A stretch of DNA of 64,000 nucleotides from Desulfatitalea sp. BRH_c12 (GTDB lineage Bacteria > Desulfobacterota > Desulfobacteria > Desulfobacterales > Desulfosarcinaceae): positions 124,001 through 188,000 of the forward strand of contig LADR01000012.1 of assembly GCA_000961655.1 (NCBI GenBank). The letters run 5' to 3'. The notes under the pieces were generated by a model. It was given only the letters and a program-made list of their open reading frames with translations. It ran no database searches and had not been told where the DNA came from. The first letter of the stretch is position 1, and every line of letters begins with the position of its first letter. The translations under genes were made by a program, and so were the position numbers. Below, piece by piece: positions 1-8,866 of the stretch.

Positions 1-1257
1 GCAAACGGGCAACGCGGTTTAGTTTGTCAATATGATGTGGTCTGTTTTGATGAAGTATCTGGCATATCCTTCGATCAAAAAGACGGCGTGAACATCATGA
101 AGGGCTACATGGAATCCGGCGAGTTCAGCCGAGGGAAAGAAAGCATTCGTGCAGACGGGAGCATTGTGCTGGTGGGCAACTTTGAGGTCGATGTTGAACA
201 TCAGCAGAGGATCGGCCACCTGTTCGGTCCCATGCCACCGGAAATGAAAGACGATACGGCCTTCATGGATCGCATCCATGGTTTTTTGCCCGGATGGGAT
301 GTGCCAAAGATCAGCAAGGAATTTCTGACCAACCATTTTGGCCTGGTTAGCGATTTCCTATCCGAATGCTGGAGCCAACTCCGAAATCAGAGTCGAATAA
401 GCGTATTGCAAAATCGGGTCTTTTTTGGCGGAGCATTATCTGGGCGCGATACAAATGCGGTCAACAAAACCGTCAGCGGACTTCTCAAACTACTTTATCC
501 TGGCAATGGTGAGGTGCCAGACGAAGATCTGGAATGGGCCGTTAGAATCGCCATGGAATCAAGACGGCGGGTAAAAGAACAGCAGAAGCGGATCGGGGCC
601 GCTGAATTCCGCAATACGCATTTCAGCTACGTCATGGGCGCCGATGGGGTCGAAAAATTTGTCTCCACGCCTGAAATGCGAAGCGAGAACAGTATCGGTG
701 GGGATCCCTTGGAGCCAGGACAAGTTTGGAGTATTAGTCCGGGGGGTGCTGAAGATCACCCAGGGCTTTATCGCATTGAAATCAATGAAGGGCCGGGATC
801 AGGTGTCAAGATTCTCAATAAACCCGTACCCCCGGCCTTTAAAGAAAGCATGGCATATGCAGAACAAAATTTGTATTCCCGGTCAATGCAGTTAGTAGGC
901 GATAAAGATCCTCGCCATCATGAATTTACGGCTCAGCTCCGTGCCTTTGATGCCTCAAAAGCGGGTGCCAAACTAGGTGTGGCTGTTTTAATTGCCCTTT
1001 GCACAGCGCTTTTGAAAAAAAGCGTGCGCGGAGGTCTCATCATTGTTGGCGAAATCAATCTTGGTGGCTCTATAGAACCTATTCACAATCCTGTAGTTCT
1101 CGCAGAGATAGCTGTAGAAAAAGGTGCCTCGGCGCTGCTTATGCCTGTTGCCTGCAGGCGCCAGCTGTTTGACCTTTCAGATGATATGGCAACAAAAATC
1201 GATATACAATTTTATTCTGACGCCAGGGATGCATTGTTAAAGGCGATTGTGGATTAG
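1..1257 (+). CDS. brxL: BREX protein BrxL (Lon-like AAA+ protein), 5'-truncated by window edge
   Basis: The reading frame is open from base 1, so the gene begins outside the window; 418 codons remain of a family that is usually near 680 residues. Near the start of the visible part is VVCFDEVSG, which fits a Walker B strand of an AAA+ ATPase. The C-terminal 120 residues resemble a Lon-type domain, with FDASKAGAKLGVAVL followed by GEINLGGSIEPI. The classical Lon Ser-Lys pair is not clearly in register, so peptidase activity should not be assumed. BrxL is normally the last gene of type I BREX operons, which restrict phage DNA replication, so the rest of the operon would lie to the left. An IS256 element lies immediately downstream. 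The family call is from sequence pattern; the presence of a full BREX operon is inference. Confidence 0.85.
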   Translation, partial: ANGQRGLVCQYDVVCFDEVSGISFDQKDGVNIMKGYMESGEFSRGKESIRADGSIVLVGNFEVDVEHQQRIGHLFGPMPPEMKDDTAFMDRIHGFLPGWDVPKISKEFLTNHFGLVSDFLSECWSQLRNQSRISVLQNRVFFGGALSGRDTNAVNKTVSGLLKLLYPGNGEVPDEDLEWAVRIAMESRRRVKEQQKRIGAAEFRNTHFSYVMGADGVEKFVSTPEMRSENSIGGDPLEPGQVWSISPGGAEDHPGLYRIEINEGPGSGVKILNKPVPPAFKESMAYAEQNLYSRSMQLVGDKDPRHHEFTAQLRAFDASKAGAKLGVAVLIALCTALLKKSVRGGLIIVGEINLGGSIEPIHNPVVLAEIAVEKGASALLMPVACRRQLFDLSDDMATKIDIQFYSDARDALLKAIVD

Positions 1258-1323
1258 CAATACAAGTGCGCGTTACTTTTTCCCTGGATGTCGTTTCACA
1301 AAGAACAATCATGGCAGGTCTCC

Positions 1324-1455
1324 TTAGCTCAAGGTTGCGCCCAGCGAGTGGATGCGGGGATAGATTAAGGGCGTCCCGGTCCTCACGGCCTTGTAACGCA
1401 CCTTGTTGTCGGCGGGGTCGGCAAAGGCGGAGATATGATCGAAAGTTGTGTTTAA
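1324..1455 (-). pseudogene. 3' remnant of a minus-strand gene cut by the IS256 element
   Basis: On the minus strand this stretch reads in frame as TTFDHISAFADPADNKVRY and on through PRIHSLGATLS to a TAA stop at 1324-1326. It looks like the C-terminal 40 or so residues of a real protein. The frame enters the IS256 left end near 1456. On the far side of the IS, minus-strand 2819-2903 reads HLDTIQGIRPIDENWTEYT and then LVRTFAG, which could be the preceding part of the same protein. The family is not recognised. No target duplication joining the two parts could be found. Confidence 0.45.
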
Positions 1456-2818
1456 GGAGATAGGTGGTGTATCCACCGGTTGATTGTTTCCGAGGCAATT
1501 AACCGGCCCACCGAAATGGAAAGGATACACACACCATGAGCAAAGATAACGTAATCGCGATTAAAAAACCAGACACCTTTGTTGACGACCCCATTTCTGA
1601 GATTTTGCGCCAAGGAGCCAGAAGCTTGATATCGCAGGCCCTGGAAATCGAATTAGAACTTTATATCAATCAATACAAAGACCTGCGGGATCAGATGGGT
1701 CTTCAAAGGATCGTTCGCAATGGGTATTTACCCGAACGTCAAATTCAAACTGGCATTGGGCCAGTTTCCGTTAAAGCGCCGCGAATAAGAGATCGACATC
1801 AGAACGCATCAAAGAAAATACATTTTAGTTCTGCCATCTTGCCGCCGTACCTGCGTAAAACCCGGAGCATGGAACAGTTGCTGCCTTGGCTGTATCTGAA
1901 AGGCGTTTCAACCGGTGATTTTAGTGATGCCTTGGCAGCACTGGTCGGCAAAGATGCACCGGGATTGTCCGCGCCAACGATCGGCAGACTCAAGACCGTT
2001 TGGCAGCAGGAATATGAGCAATGGCAAAAGCGCAGCCTGTCAGGCAAACGATACGTCTATTTTTGGGCCGATGGGGTTTACTGCAATGTGCGCATGGACG
2101 ATAAACATTGCCTTCTGGTGATTGTGGGCGCAACCGTCGATGGCGAAAAAGAGCTGGTTGCCATAGAAGGCGGATTTCGTGAAAGCGAGCTGTCCTGGTC
2201 CCAACTGCTGTTGGACCTGAAATCAAGAGGGGTTACTAATGGTCCACAGCTTGCCATAGGCGACGGTGCCCTCGGCTTCTGGAAGGCCATGGACAAGGTG
2301 TTTCCAGATGCCCGCTGTCAAAGATGTTGGGTTCACAAGACTGCTGATATCTTGAACAAATTACCGAAAAGCCTTCAACCAAAGGCAAAGTCCCACCTGC
2401 ACCAGATTTGGCAGGCTGATAACAAGAATGAGGCAGAACGGCACTTTAATGGTTTTGTTAATGCGTATGAAGCAAAATACCCGAAAGCCGCTCAGTGTCT
2501 GGAAAAGGATCGTTCCTCTTTGCTGACCTTTTTTGATTTTCCGGCGGAACATTGGCGGCACATCCGGACAACAAACCCTATTGAATCAACCTTTGCCACT
2601 GTACGCCTGCGAACGAACAAGGTCAGAGGCTGCTTTTCTGCGAACACGGTAATGACAATGGCTTTTAAATTGTGCCAATGTGCACAAAAAAGATGGATAC
2701 GCTTGCATCATCCCGAGCGGTTGGCTGAGATTATAAAAGGAGTAAAGTTTGTCAATGGTATTGAAGATAAAAGGATCGCCGCCTAAATTCTTCATACACA
2801 ACAATTGACCATAACTCC
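1456..2818 (+). mobile_element. IS256-family insertion sequence (boundaries approximate)
   Basis: The element carries one transposase gene. Candidate ends are GGAGATAGG at 1456 and ATAACTCC ending at 2818, which share GGAGnTA as an inverted repeat; the match is short and no 8 or 9 bp target duplication is visible, so the limits are tentative. A perfect 5-bp hairpin (GGTGG, loop, CCACC) sits at 1463-1477 between the left end and the transposase start. The IS lies between brxL and the OLD/UvrD/SIR2 cluster and appears to have landed in a minus-strand gene. Confidence 0.6.
1536..2786 (+). CDS. IS256-family (mutator type) transposase
   Basis: The 416-residue protein is full length for the family. 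The DDE triad can be placed at D179 (WADGVY), D243 (IGDGALGFW) and E350 (TTNPIEST), with the family signature CQRCWVHK between the second and third acidic residues. It catalyses cut-and-copy movement of its own element. The start codon follows a purine-rich stretch AAAGGATACACACACC. The frame has no interruption, so the copy could be active. Confidence 0.93.
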   Translation: MSKDNVIAIKKPDTFVDDPISEILRQGARSLISQALEIELELYINQYKDLRDQMGLQRIVRNGYLPERQIQTGIGPVSVKAPRIRDRHQNASKKIHFSSAILPPYLRKTRSMEQLLPWLYLKGVSTGDFSDALAALVGKDAPGLSAPTIGRLKTVWQQEYEQWQKRSLSGKRYVYFWADGVYCNVRMDDKHCLLVIVGATVDGEKELVAIEGGFRESELSWSQLLLDLKSRGVTNGPQLAIGDGALGFWKAMDKVFPDARCQRCWVHKTADILNKLPKSLQPKAKSHLHQIWQADNKNEAERHFNGFVNAYEAKYPKAAQCLEKDRSSLLTFFDFPAEHWRHIRTTNPIESTFATVRLRTNKVRGCFSANTVMTMAFKLCQCAQKRWIRLHHPERLAEIIKGVKFVNGIEDKRIAA

Positions 2819-3357
2819 GGCAAAGGTGCGCACCAGGGTGTACTCGGTCCAGTTCTCGTCGATAGGCCGGATCCCCTGGATGGTGTCAAGGTGTACTCTG
2901 AATCAGATGATGTTCCGGTGAAATATCGTAACCTGCGCAAGAATGTCTATGTGAAAACCTTCCTGAAACCATACCCAACAATCCCCGCTATTCTTGTGGC
3001 CGAATATGGCCTTGACTGGGACGCCAAGATAATTGTGTTCCATGTCAAGGAGATCCAGAAAGGGTCCTGGGAGAATTAAAGGACGCCGTTCAAGAAGGTG
3101 TATTACGGGACTGTCAGGGATTTTAAGGGGTATCTGAAGGGGATCCTGAATGGGATAAGGTACTCACGGAAAAAATCGGGTATGACAATGAAAGCCCAGC
3201 ATAATTCCAGTGTGATCTATCAAGCTTGATTTTATTGGATATACTTTATAAGGTAAATTCCGATCCGGAATACTTATAACGATACCAACAGAATACCTTG
3301 GGGTACCCCATTATCTGAGAATGAATCCAAAATAAAAAATTTGGAGACAGGTGTGCA
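2819..3357. other. Gap with gene remnants and a GGGGTACCCC palindrome
   Basis: No intact gene is seen. The segment holds the presumed second half of the IS-split minus-strand gene (2819-2903), a plus-strand pseudogene (2824-3229), and a perfect 10-bp palindrome GGGGTACCCC at 3300-3309, about 50 bp before the OLD-nuclease start. The latter could be an operator or part of the leader of the defence operon. An AT-rich stretch precedes the OLD start, with GGAGACAGGTGTGCA as the likely ribosome site. Confidence 0.5.
2824..3229 (+). pseudogene. Decayed gene fragment with one in-frame stop
   Basis: One plus-strand frame stays open for about 135 codons except for a single TAA at 3077-3079. The part before the stop includes VPVKYRNLRKNVYVKTFLK and AEYGLDWDAKIIVFHVKEI; the part after it includes VYYGTVRDFKGYLKGIL and ends at TGA 3227-3229. 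The composition looks like a real protein C-terminus, but no family is recognised and no start codon with a ribosome site is present. It lies between the IS256 copy and the OLD nuclease, so it may be a defence-island gene broken by the same rearrangement. Confidence 0.4.
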
Positions 3358-5691
3358 ATGAGAATAGATTTTGTGGAGATTCAAAATTTTCGAAGGTTGG
3401 CTAAGATCCGGATTGATTTTTCAGATAAGACTACCCTTTTTGTAGGCGCAAATAATAGCGGGAAGACATCTGCTATCATCGGGCTTAGTTATTTTTTGAC
3501 ACGTCAGAAAGATTTTTCCACCTACGAGATCCCCCTTGCCCTATGGTCCTGCATCGAGGAGCTGGGGCGTGCATTTGAAAACGACCAGGATAAAGAGTTG
3601 CCTTATAGCTGGCATGAACTCCTGCCTTCACTCGATGTCTGGCTCAACGTTTCGGGTGACGAGATACATCATGTCGCACATTTGATCCCGACCCTAGATT
3701 GGAGTCCTGATCAGGGGGTAGGTGTCCGGCTGCAATTAGAGCCAAAAAATCCCGACGAACTCCTTCAATCATATCAAATATCGAAAACCGCAGCCTGTGA
3801 TACCCTGAAAGCCAGACCAGACAACTCGGATGTGAAATTGCTCGACAAAACTGAGGCGAAAGAGCCAACAACAGGTGATGGAACCTGTAAGGGATTCTCG
3901 CTCTGGCCAGAAAATCTGATGGATTATCTGAAGAAAGACATGTCAAGCTTACTCACAGTAAATGCATACCTGCTTGATCCGGCGAAAAAAACCGCGCCGA
4001 TAAGTGGGATTGCACAACCGCAATTATTGCCAGAAGGTGCTGTGCCTCTTGAAGAGGATCCATTTAAGGGTCTGATCAAGATTGATGAAGTCCCAGCTCA
4101 TCGGGGACTGAGCGATTATTCAGGTGGCCCAGAGGAGGAATGGCATGAACAAGGGGAAAGAGGAGGAAAGCATCTGTTAACCAGCCAGTTGAGTGCATAC
4201 TATACCAAACACCTTGACCCTTTGAAGGCTCCTGAACCCTCCGATATACAGGCACTTGAGGCGATTTACGAAGCCCAGACAGTTTTCGATAAACGATTGA
4301 AAGTTTGCTTCAAAAACCCCCTTTGCGAGTTGGAGGGACTTGGATATCCGGGAGTGGCCAATCCACGTTTGACGATCTCAACTATCATTAGCCCAGTTGA
4401 AGGACTCAAGCACAAGTCCGCTGTACAATATGATCTCACACCAGCCCAGGACACATCCAGGTACCGCCTTCCTGAGCAATATAACGGATTAGGATATCAG
4501 AATCTCATCTCAATGGTCTTTAAGCTGATCAGCTGTCGCGATGATTGGATGAAGGTCGGAAAGGCTGCCCGGCCAGAAAAAGCCGGCACCCAGAAAACTT
4601 CTCCACCCCCCTTGCATCTTGTTCTTATCGAAGAGCCTGAAGCCCATCTGCATGTGCAGGTTCAGCAGGTATTTATACGAAAGGCCTACGAAGTATTGTG
4701 CAATCATCCGGCATTGCAAGGCAAAAGTTCCCTCTCAACCCAGCTGGTTGTCAGCACACATTCCAGTCACATCGCCCACGAGGTTGATTTCGCGCATATG
4801 CGATATTTCAGGAGGCATCCGGCATGTAAGCCCGGAGAAACACCGTTCTCAAGCATCGTCAACCTTTCAGAGGTCTTCGGGAAGCCGGATGAAACGGCCA
4901 GATTTGTTTCCCGCTATTTGCAGGCAACCCACGCGGACCTTTTTTTCGCCGATGGAGCAATAATTGTCGAGGGGGCTGCTGAACGGATGCTCATTCCTCA
5001 TTTCATCCGGAACAATTATCCGACTTTGCACAGTTGTTACGTAACCCTGCTTGAAGTGGGTGGGAGTCATGCCCATCGTCTTGCGCCCTTGATAGAGCAC
5101 CTGGGGCTTAATACCCTCATAATAACTGACATTGATGCGGTTGATAAGAAAACACGTTCGAAAGTCACACCGAAAATAGGCGGCGATTTGATCTCTTCCA
5201 ACAACGTTCTCAAAAGCTGGCATCCCAAAAAAGAAGGGTTTGATGACCTGGTGGATCTTTCTGAGGATGAAAAAGAGCTTTCCTATGATGGCTTCTTTTC
5301 TATACGGGTCGCCTACCAGACATCACTGAAGGTTGAAATGAAGGGCAAACCATTTGATGCCTATCCATCTACTTTTGAGGATGCATTGGTATTCGAGAAC
5401 ATTGACCATTTCAGAAGCGCTAACGGGGGCGGGCTCATAAAGCAATTCAGGCAAGCTATAGAGGACAATGATGACATCTATAAATTGCAGGCGAGCATGA
5501 TGAATGCTCTCAAGACCGGTACAAAGGCTGAATTCGCCCTGGACATGCTATTTTCACAAGATCCAGCCTCGGTTAAGGTGCCGACATATATACATAACGG
5601 GCTGAAGTGGTTAGAGGATCAATTATTGCAACGACAACAGGAAGTCGCATTGCCGCAAAGAGAACCGGTAAGTGAGGCAGTAGAGGCATGA
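3358..5691 (+). CDS. OLD-family ATP-dependent endonuclease (AAA ATPase plus TOPRIM), GajA-like
   Basis: The 777-residue protein starts with an ABC/SMC-like ATPase half: Walker A GANNSGKT at residues 30-37, and a Walker B region LVLIEEPEAHLH near 420, followed by VVSTHSSHIAHEV. The second half is a TOPRIM nuclease, with the acidic residue in IIVEGAAER near 536-544 and TDIDAV near 590. OLD nucleases cleave or nick DNA under nucleotide control. It overlaps the UvrD-type helicase gene by 4 bp (ATGA), the arrangement of class 2 OLD proteins and of Gabija (GajA plus GajB). It is about 200 residues longer than the GajA proteins I know, with an insertion before the Walker B. Family assignment is firm; the role in phage defence is inferred from family and neighbours. 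Confidence 0.9.
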   Translation: MRIDFVEIQNFRRLAKIRIDFSDKTTLFVGANNSGKTSAIIGLSYFLTRQKDFSTYEIPLALWSCIEELGRAFENDQDKELPYSWHELLPSLDVWLNVSGDEIHHVAHLIPTLDWSPDQGVGVRLQLEPKNPDELLQSYQISKTAACDTLKARPDNSDVKLLDKTEAKEPTTGDGTCKGFSLWPENLMDYLKKDMSSLLTVNAYLLDPAKKTAPISGIAQPQLLPEGAVPLEEDPFKGLIKIDEVPAHRGLSDYSGGPEEEWHEQGERGGKHLLTSQLSAYYTKHLDPLKAPEPSDIQALEAIYEAQTVFDKRLKVCFKNPLCELEGLGYPGVANPRLTISTIISPVEGLKHKSAVQYDLTPAQDTSRYRLPEQYNGLGYQNLISMVFKLISCRDDWMKVGKAARPEKAGTQKTSPPPLHLVLIEEPEAHLHVQVQQVFIRKAYEVLCNHPALQGKSSLSTQLVVSTHSSHIAHEVDFAHMRYFRRHPACKPGETPFSSIVNLSEVFGKPDETARFVSRYLQATHADLFFADGAIIVEGAAERMLIPHFIRNNYPTLHSCYVTLLEVGGSHAHRLAPLIEHLGLNTLIITDIDAVDKKTRSKVTPKIGGDLISSNNVLKSWHPKKEGFDDLVDLSEDEKELSYDGFFSIRVAYQTSLKVEMKGKPFDAYPSTFEDALVFENIDHFRSANGGGLIKQFRQAIEDNDDIYKLQASMMNALKTGTKAEFALDMLFSQDPASVKVPTYIHNGLKWLEDQLLQRQQEVALPQREPVSEAVEA

Positions 5692-7565
5692 AAATGTCGC
5701 ATCCAGATGATTTATTCGATAAGCAGGCCGATGAACTGATCGCTAAGTGCGTCACCGATGTCCCGCCGACAAGTTTCTTCCTGTTCGCTGGTGCAGGATC
5801 AGGAAAGACAAGGTCTCTTGTGGAATGTCTGGAAGTGATCAAAGAAAAATCAGGTCCTCAGTTCTGGCTTGATGGTCGGAGAGTCGGCGTTATCACATAT
5901 ACGAATAAAGCATGCAATGAGATCAGGAGCCGACTGAAATATGATGAGCTCTTCACGGTCTCGACGATCCACAGTTTTGCATGGTCGCTGATCAAAAATC
6001 TTAACCATGATATAAGGGACTGGTTGCAAATAAATCTGCAAGAAGAGATCTCCGAATTGGAGGAGAAGGAACGGAAAGGCCGTGCCGGTACAAAAGCCTC
6101 GATCGACAGAATCAATGCGATCAAATCAAAGAAGGAACGCTTGGCCGGTCTCAGCCAGATAAAAAGATTCATATACAATCCTGATGGTGATAACCCAGAA
6201 CGCAACGCCCTGAACCATTCCGAAGTCATCTATATCACGGCGGACTTTCTCACAGGGAAACCGATGATGCAGAACCTGCTCGTCAACCAATTCCCGATTC
6301 TGCTCATCGATGAGAGCCAGGATACGATTAAGGAGCTCATTGAAGCATTTTTATTCGTCCAATCAAAGCTCAAAGACCGGTTCGCTCTGGGTGTCATCGG
6401 AGACTTGATGCAAAGGATATATTTGGCTGGAAAGATTGATCTTGACCAAAACCTCCCGGCGGATTGGGCCACGCCTGCTAAGAGAATGAACCATAGATCA
6501 TGCCATAGGATAATCAAGCTCATCAACCGCATAAGGGAGCCAGTCGATACGCAGGAACAGAGACCTCGTTCTGACAAAGGTGTGGGTTGTGTCCAATTTT
6601 TCATATTGCCGGCTGATGCTGAGGACAAACTGGCGGCAGAGCAGGCATGCTGTAGGCGTATGGCCCAGATCACAAATGATGATGGATGGCTCGAACCCGA
6701 TATCAACGTCAAGACACTTATCCTTGAACACCGTATGGCCGCAAGACGGCTCGGCTTCCTGGATATGTGGGATGCGCTAAGGGATGTGAAACGTCTTCAG
6801 ACAGGGCTGAGGGACGGAAGCCTGCCCGCTCTGAGGTTCTTCTCCAATCTCATTCTACCATTGATCATAGCTAGTGAAAAAAAGGACAGTTTTGCCGTCG
6901 CCTCAATTGTCCGTATGCATTCGCCGTTGCTTGAAAGAAACACACTGATATCGTGTTCGTCGGGTCAAAAATGTCAGGTAGAAAGCGCGAAGGCCGCATT
7001 TGATTCCCTGGTCGCTCTTTGGGGACACGGGAAATCTCCCACCTTTATGCAGGTCCTGAACTCAGTACACGAGACTAAATTATTCAGGATTCCTGAAATA
7101 CTCCTTCCATTTGCGCAATCTGCTGAAGGGATTACAGAGGAGCCACGGGAGGAGGATAAGTACGATGAGCTTGTAGCGTGGAGAAAATTTCTTGAGACTC
7201 AGTTCAGCCAGATTGAAATGTATAGCCGATATATCCAAGGGGAGGCACAATACGATACCCATCAAGGAATAAAGGGGCTGGAATTCCCTCGTGTGTGTGT
7301 CCTGATGGATGATTTAGAGGCCGGCGGGTTTCTGTTTTCATATGAGAAGCTATTTGGTGCAAAGCAGGATACAAAGAGCAAAAACCCAGACCAGGAAACA
7401 TCAATCGACAGGACAAGGCGCCTGTTCTATGTCACATGTAGCCGTGCTGAAAACAGTCTTGCTCTTGTTGCATATACCACAGCGCCTGAAGCGGTGCGAA
7501 GGCATGTGATCGATGAAGGGTGGTTCAAAGAGGACGAGGTCGTGATGGTCTCACCCGAATCATGA
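5688..7565 (+). CDS. UvrD/Rep-type superfamily 1 helicase, GajB-like
   Basis: The 625-residue protein has a full set of SF1A motifs: Walker A AGAGSGKT near 34-41, TYTNKACNEI (Ia), STIHSF, LLIDESQDT near 206 (II), GVIGDLMQRIY (III), NHRSCHRI (IV), HQGIKGLEF near 525 (V) and RRLFYVTCSRAEN near 578 (VI). It should unwind DNA with ATP. The ATG overlaps the stop of the OLD gene, so translation is probably coupled; a second ATG two codons on is also possible. In Gabija the equivalent helicase activates or cooperates with the OLD nuclease. The frame is intact with no missing key residue. Confidence 0.92.
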   Translation: MKMSHPDDLFDKQADELIAKCVTDVPPTSFFLFAGAGSGKTRSLVECLEVIKEKSGPQFWLDGRRVGVITYTNKACNEIRSRLKYDELFTVSTIHSFAWSLIKNLNHDIRDWLQINLQEEISELEEKERKGRAGTKASIDRINAIKSKKERLAGLSQIKRFIYNPDGDNPERNALNHSEVIYITADFLTGKPMMQNLLVNQFPILLIDESQDTIKELIEAFLFVQSKLKDRFALGVIGDLMQRIYLAGKIDLDQNLPADWATPAKRMNHRSCHRIIKLINRIREPVDTQEQRPRSDKGVGCVQFFILPADAEDKLAAEQACCRRMAQITNDDGWLEPDINVKTLILEHRMAARRLGFLDMWDALRDVKRLQTGLRDGSLPALRFFSNLILPLIIASEKKDSFAVASIVRMHSPLLERNTLISCSSGQKCQVESAKAAFDSLVALWGHGKSPTFMQVLNSVHETKLFRIPEILLPFAQSAEGITEEPREEDKYDELVAWRKFLETQFSQIEMYSRYIQGEAQYDTHQGIKGLEFPRVCVLMDDLEAGGFLFSYEKLFGAKQDTKSKNPDQETSIDRTRRLFYVTCSRAENSLALVAYTTAPEAVRRHVIDEGWFKEDEVVMVSPES

Positions 7566-7635
7566 TTAAACCGTATCCAAATCATGACGACAGTGTAATG
7601 ATAAGCCGTCGGTTCAATTGCAGCGATTTCATAAC

Positions 7636-8862
7636 ATGGATTTTGCTATGTCTATAGAATCTGCTTATAGGTTTGCTGACATTATAAACAGGTATTCATA
7701 TACTGCGAATATCGATAGCGATCCTGCCCCCCATATTAATGTTACTTTCTTTCTTGGGGCTGGATTCTCGAAATCATGGGATGATAGATATCCACTTGCC
7801 TCTGAGCTATTTATATTCAAAGCTGAGCATGTTTATTCGTCCTTTCGAGAGATCGCCGATATATTTTGGGACAGTGGGATTGATACCCTTAGTGATATCA
7901 CGCCAGACAAGCTCAAAGAGATTGTCTATCATTTAAACATGGAATTAAAGTATCCTGCCATCAGATCTCGCTATAGGGATGAGAATGGCATCAGGATAGC
8001 TCTTGATATGTTCAGAGCCAACATAATTAAAAATTTCCTTGGTTTTGTCTCTCCTGACTATGTGACAAGTGAATCAACATTGATACACTTGCCAGATGAA
8101 ATTAGTGAAGGAAAAAAGAAAATATTAAGATTTTTCGATGATGTTGCATACCATGAAGATGGTTCTAGAGGATATCCTGCCGGAGTCCGGATCAATTTTA
8201 TTACGACAAATTATGATTTTATTATTGAAACTATAATAGATGCCATCAGTCATTCAGACGACGAACCGAATTATTTAAACACATATAGAGGTATAACCCC
8301 GACAAAAATTTGCGGAAGCAACAACCCTTCCACAATCCATAGCCATATTATGGCCAGAACGCTAATTAAACTTAATGGTGGCCTTGAGATCCTGCGCAAT
8401 ACTGACGGCACTTTTAACTTTGAATATAGGGAAAGAGGATTCGATGAAATTTACAAGAACCCCTCTGTCATTATGATGCCATCAAAGGAACAGGATTACC
8501 AGGACAGTTATTTTAATTCAATCTTTCCAAAAGCGGTCAGGCTGCTCAACGAGAGTAAGGTATTGGTCATAATCGGTTATAGCTTCCCCGAGGACGATGC
8601 TATGCTGAGGTTTCTATTAAGACAATTCGCAGAAGATAATCGAGATGCAAAGGATAAATCCATTTTTTATGTAGATCGTATGGCCGAAAGCAAACAAGAC
8701 AATAGACTTAAAGATTGTTTCCCTTATCTGATAAAATCGAGGAAATCTAATGTATACCTCTACTCAGGTGATTTCGCTGATTGGGCTGAGGCTGCAACAA
8801 ATGAACTACAGCAGAACGTAGACAAAGCTGCGTATGAAAAGGTTTTAAAGGATTTTAAATAG
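7636..8862 (+). CDS. SIR2-domain protein, candidate NAD+-hydrolysing effector
   Basis: The protein has 408 residues from the ATG at 7636; a TTG at 7618 and an ATG at 7648 are alternatives, and no start has a clear ribosome site. Seen motifs are FFLGAGFSKS (nucleotide loop, near 38-47), FITTNYDFI (near 188-196) and VIIGYSFPEDDAML near 312, the usual order of bacterial SIR2-like defence domains. Where many relatives have K-L-H-G with the catalytic histidine, this one reads KLNGG with N247, so activity is uncertain. SIR2 domains of this kind often deplete NAD+ and abort infection. The gene lies 70 bp after the helicase on the same strand and is visibly more AT-rich, which suggests separate acquisition or a modular effector. 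Confidence 0.82.
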   Translation: MDFAMSIESAYRFADIINRYSYTANIDSDPAPHINVTFFLGAGFSKSWDDRYPLASELFIFKAEHVYSSFREIADIFWDSGIDTLSDITPDKLKEIVYHLNMELKYPAIRSRYRDENGIRIALDMFRANIIKNFLGFVSPDYVTSESTLIHLPDEISEGKKKILRFFDDVAYHEDGSRGYPAGVRINFITTNYDFIIETIIDAISHSDDEPNYLNTYRGITPTKICGSNNPSTIHSHIMARTLIKLNGGLEILRNTDGTFNFEYRERGFDEIYKNPSVIMMPSKEQDYQDSYFNSIFPKAVRLLNESKVLVIIGYSFPEDDAMLRFLLRQFAEDNRDAKDKSIFYVDRMAESKQDNRLKDCFPYLIKSRKSNVYLYSGDFADWAEAATNELQQNVDKAAYEKVLKDFK

Positions 8863-8866
8863 AAAG

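Noticed and set aside
1448-2828. Target duplication of the IS256 element
   Set aside because: Flanks compared at several possible ends gave no matching 8 or 9 bp.
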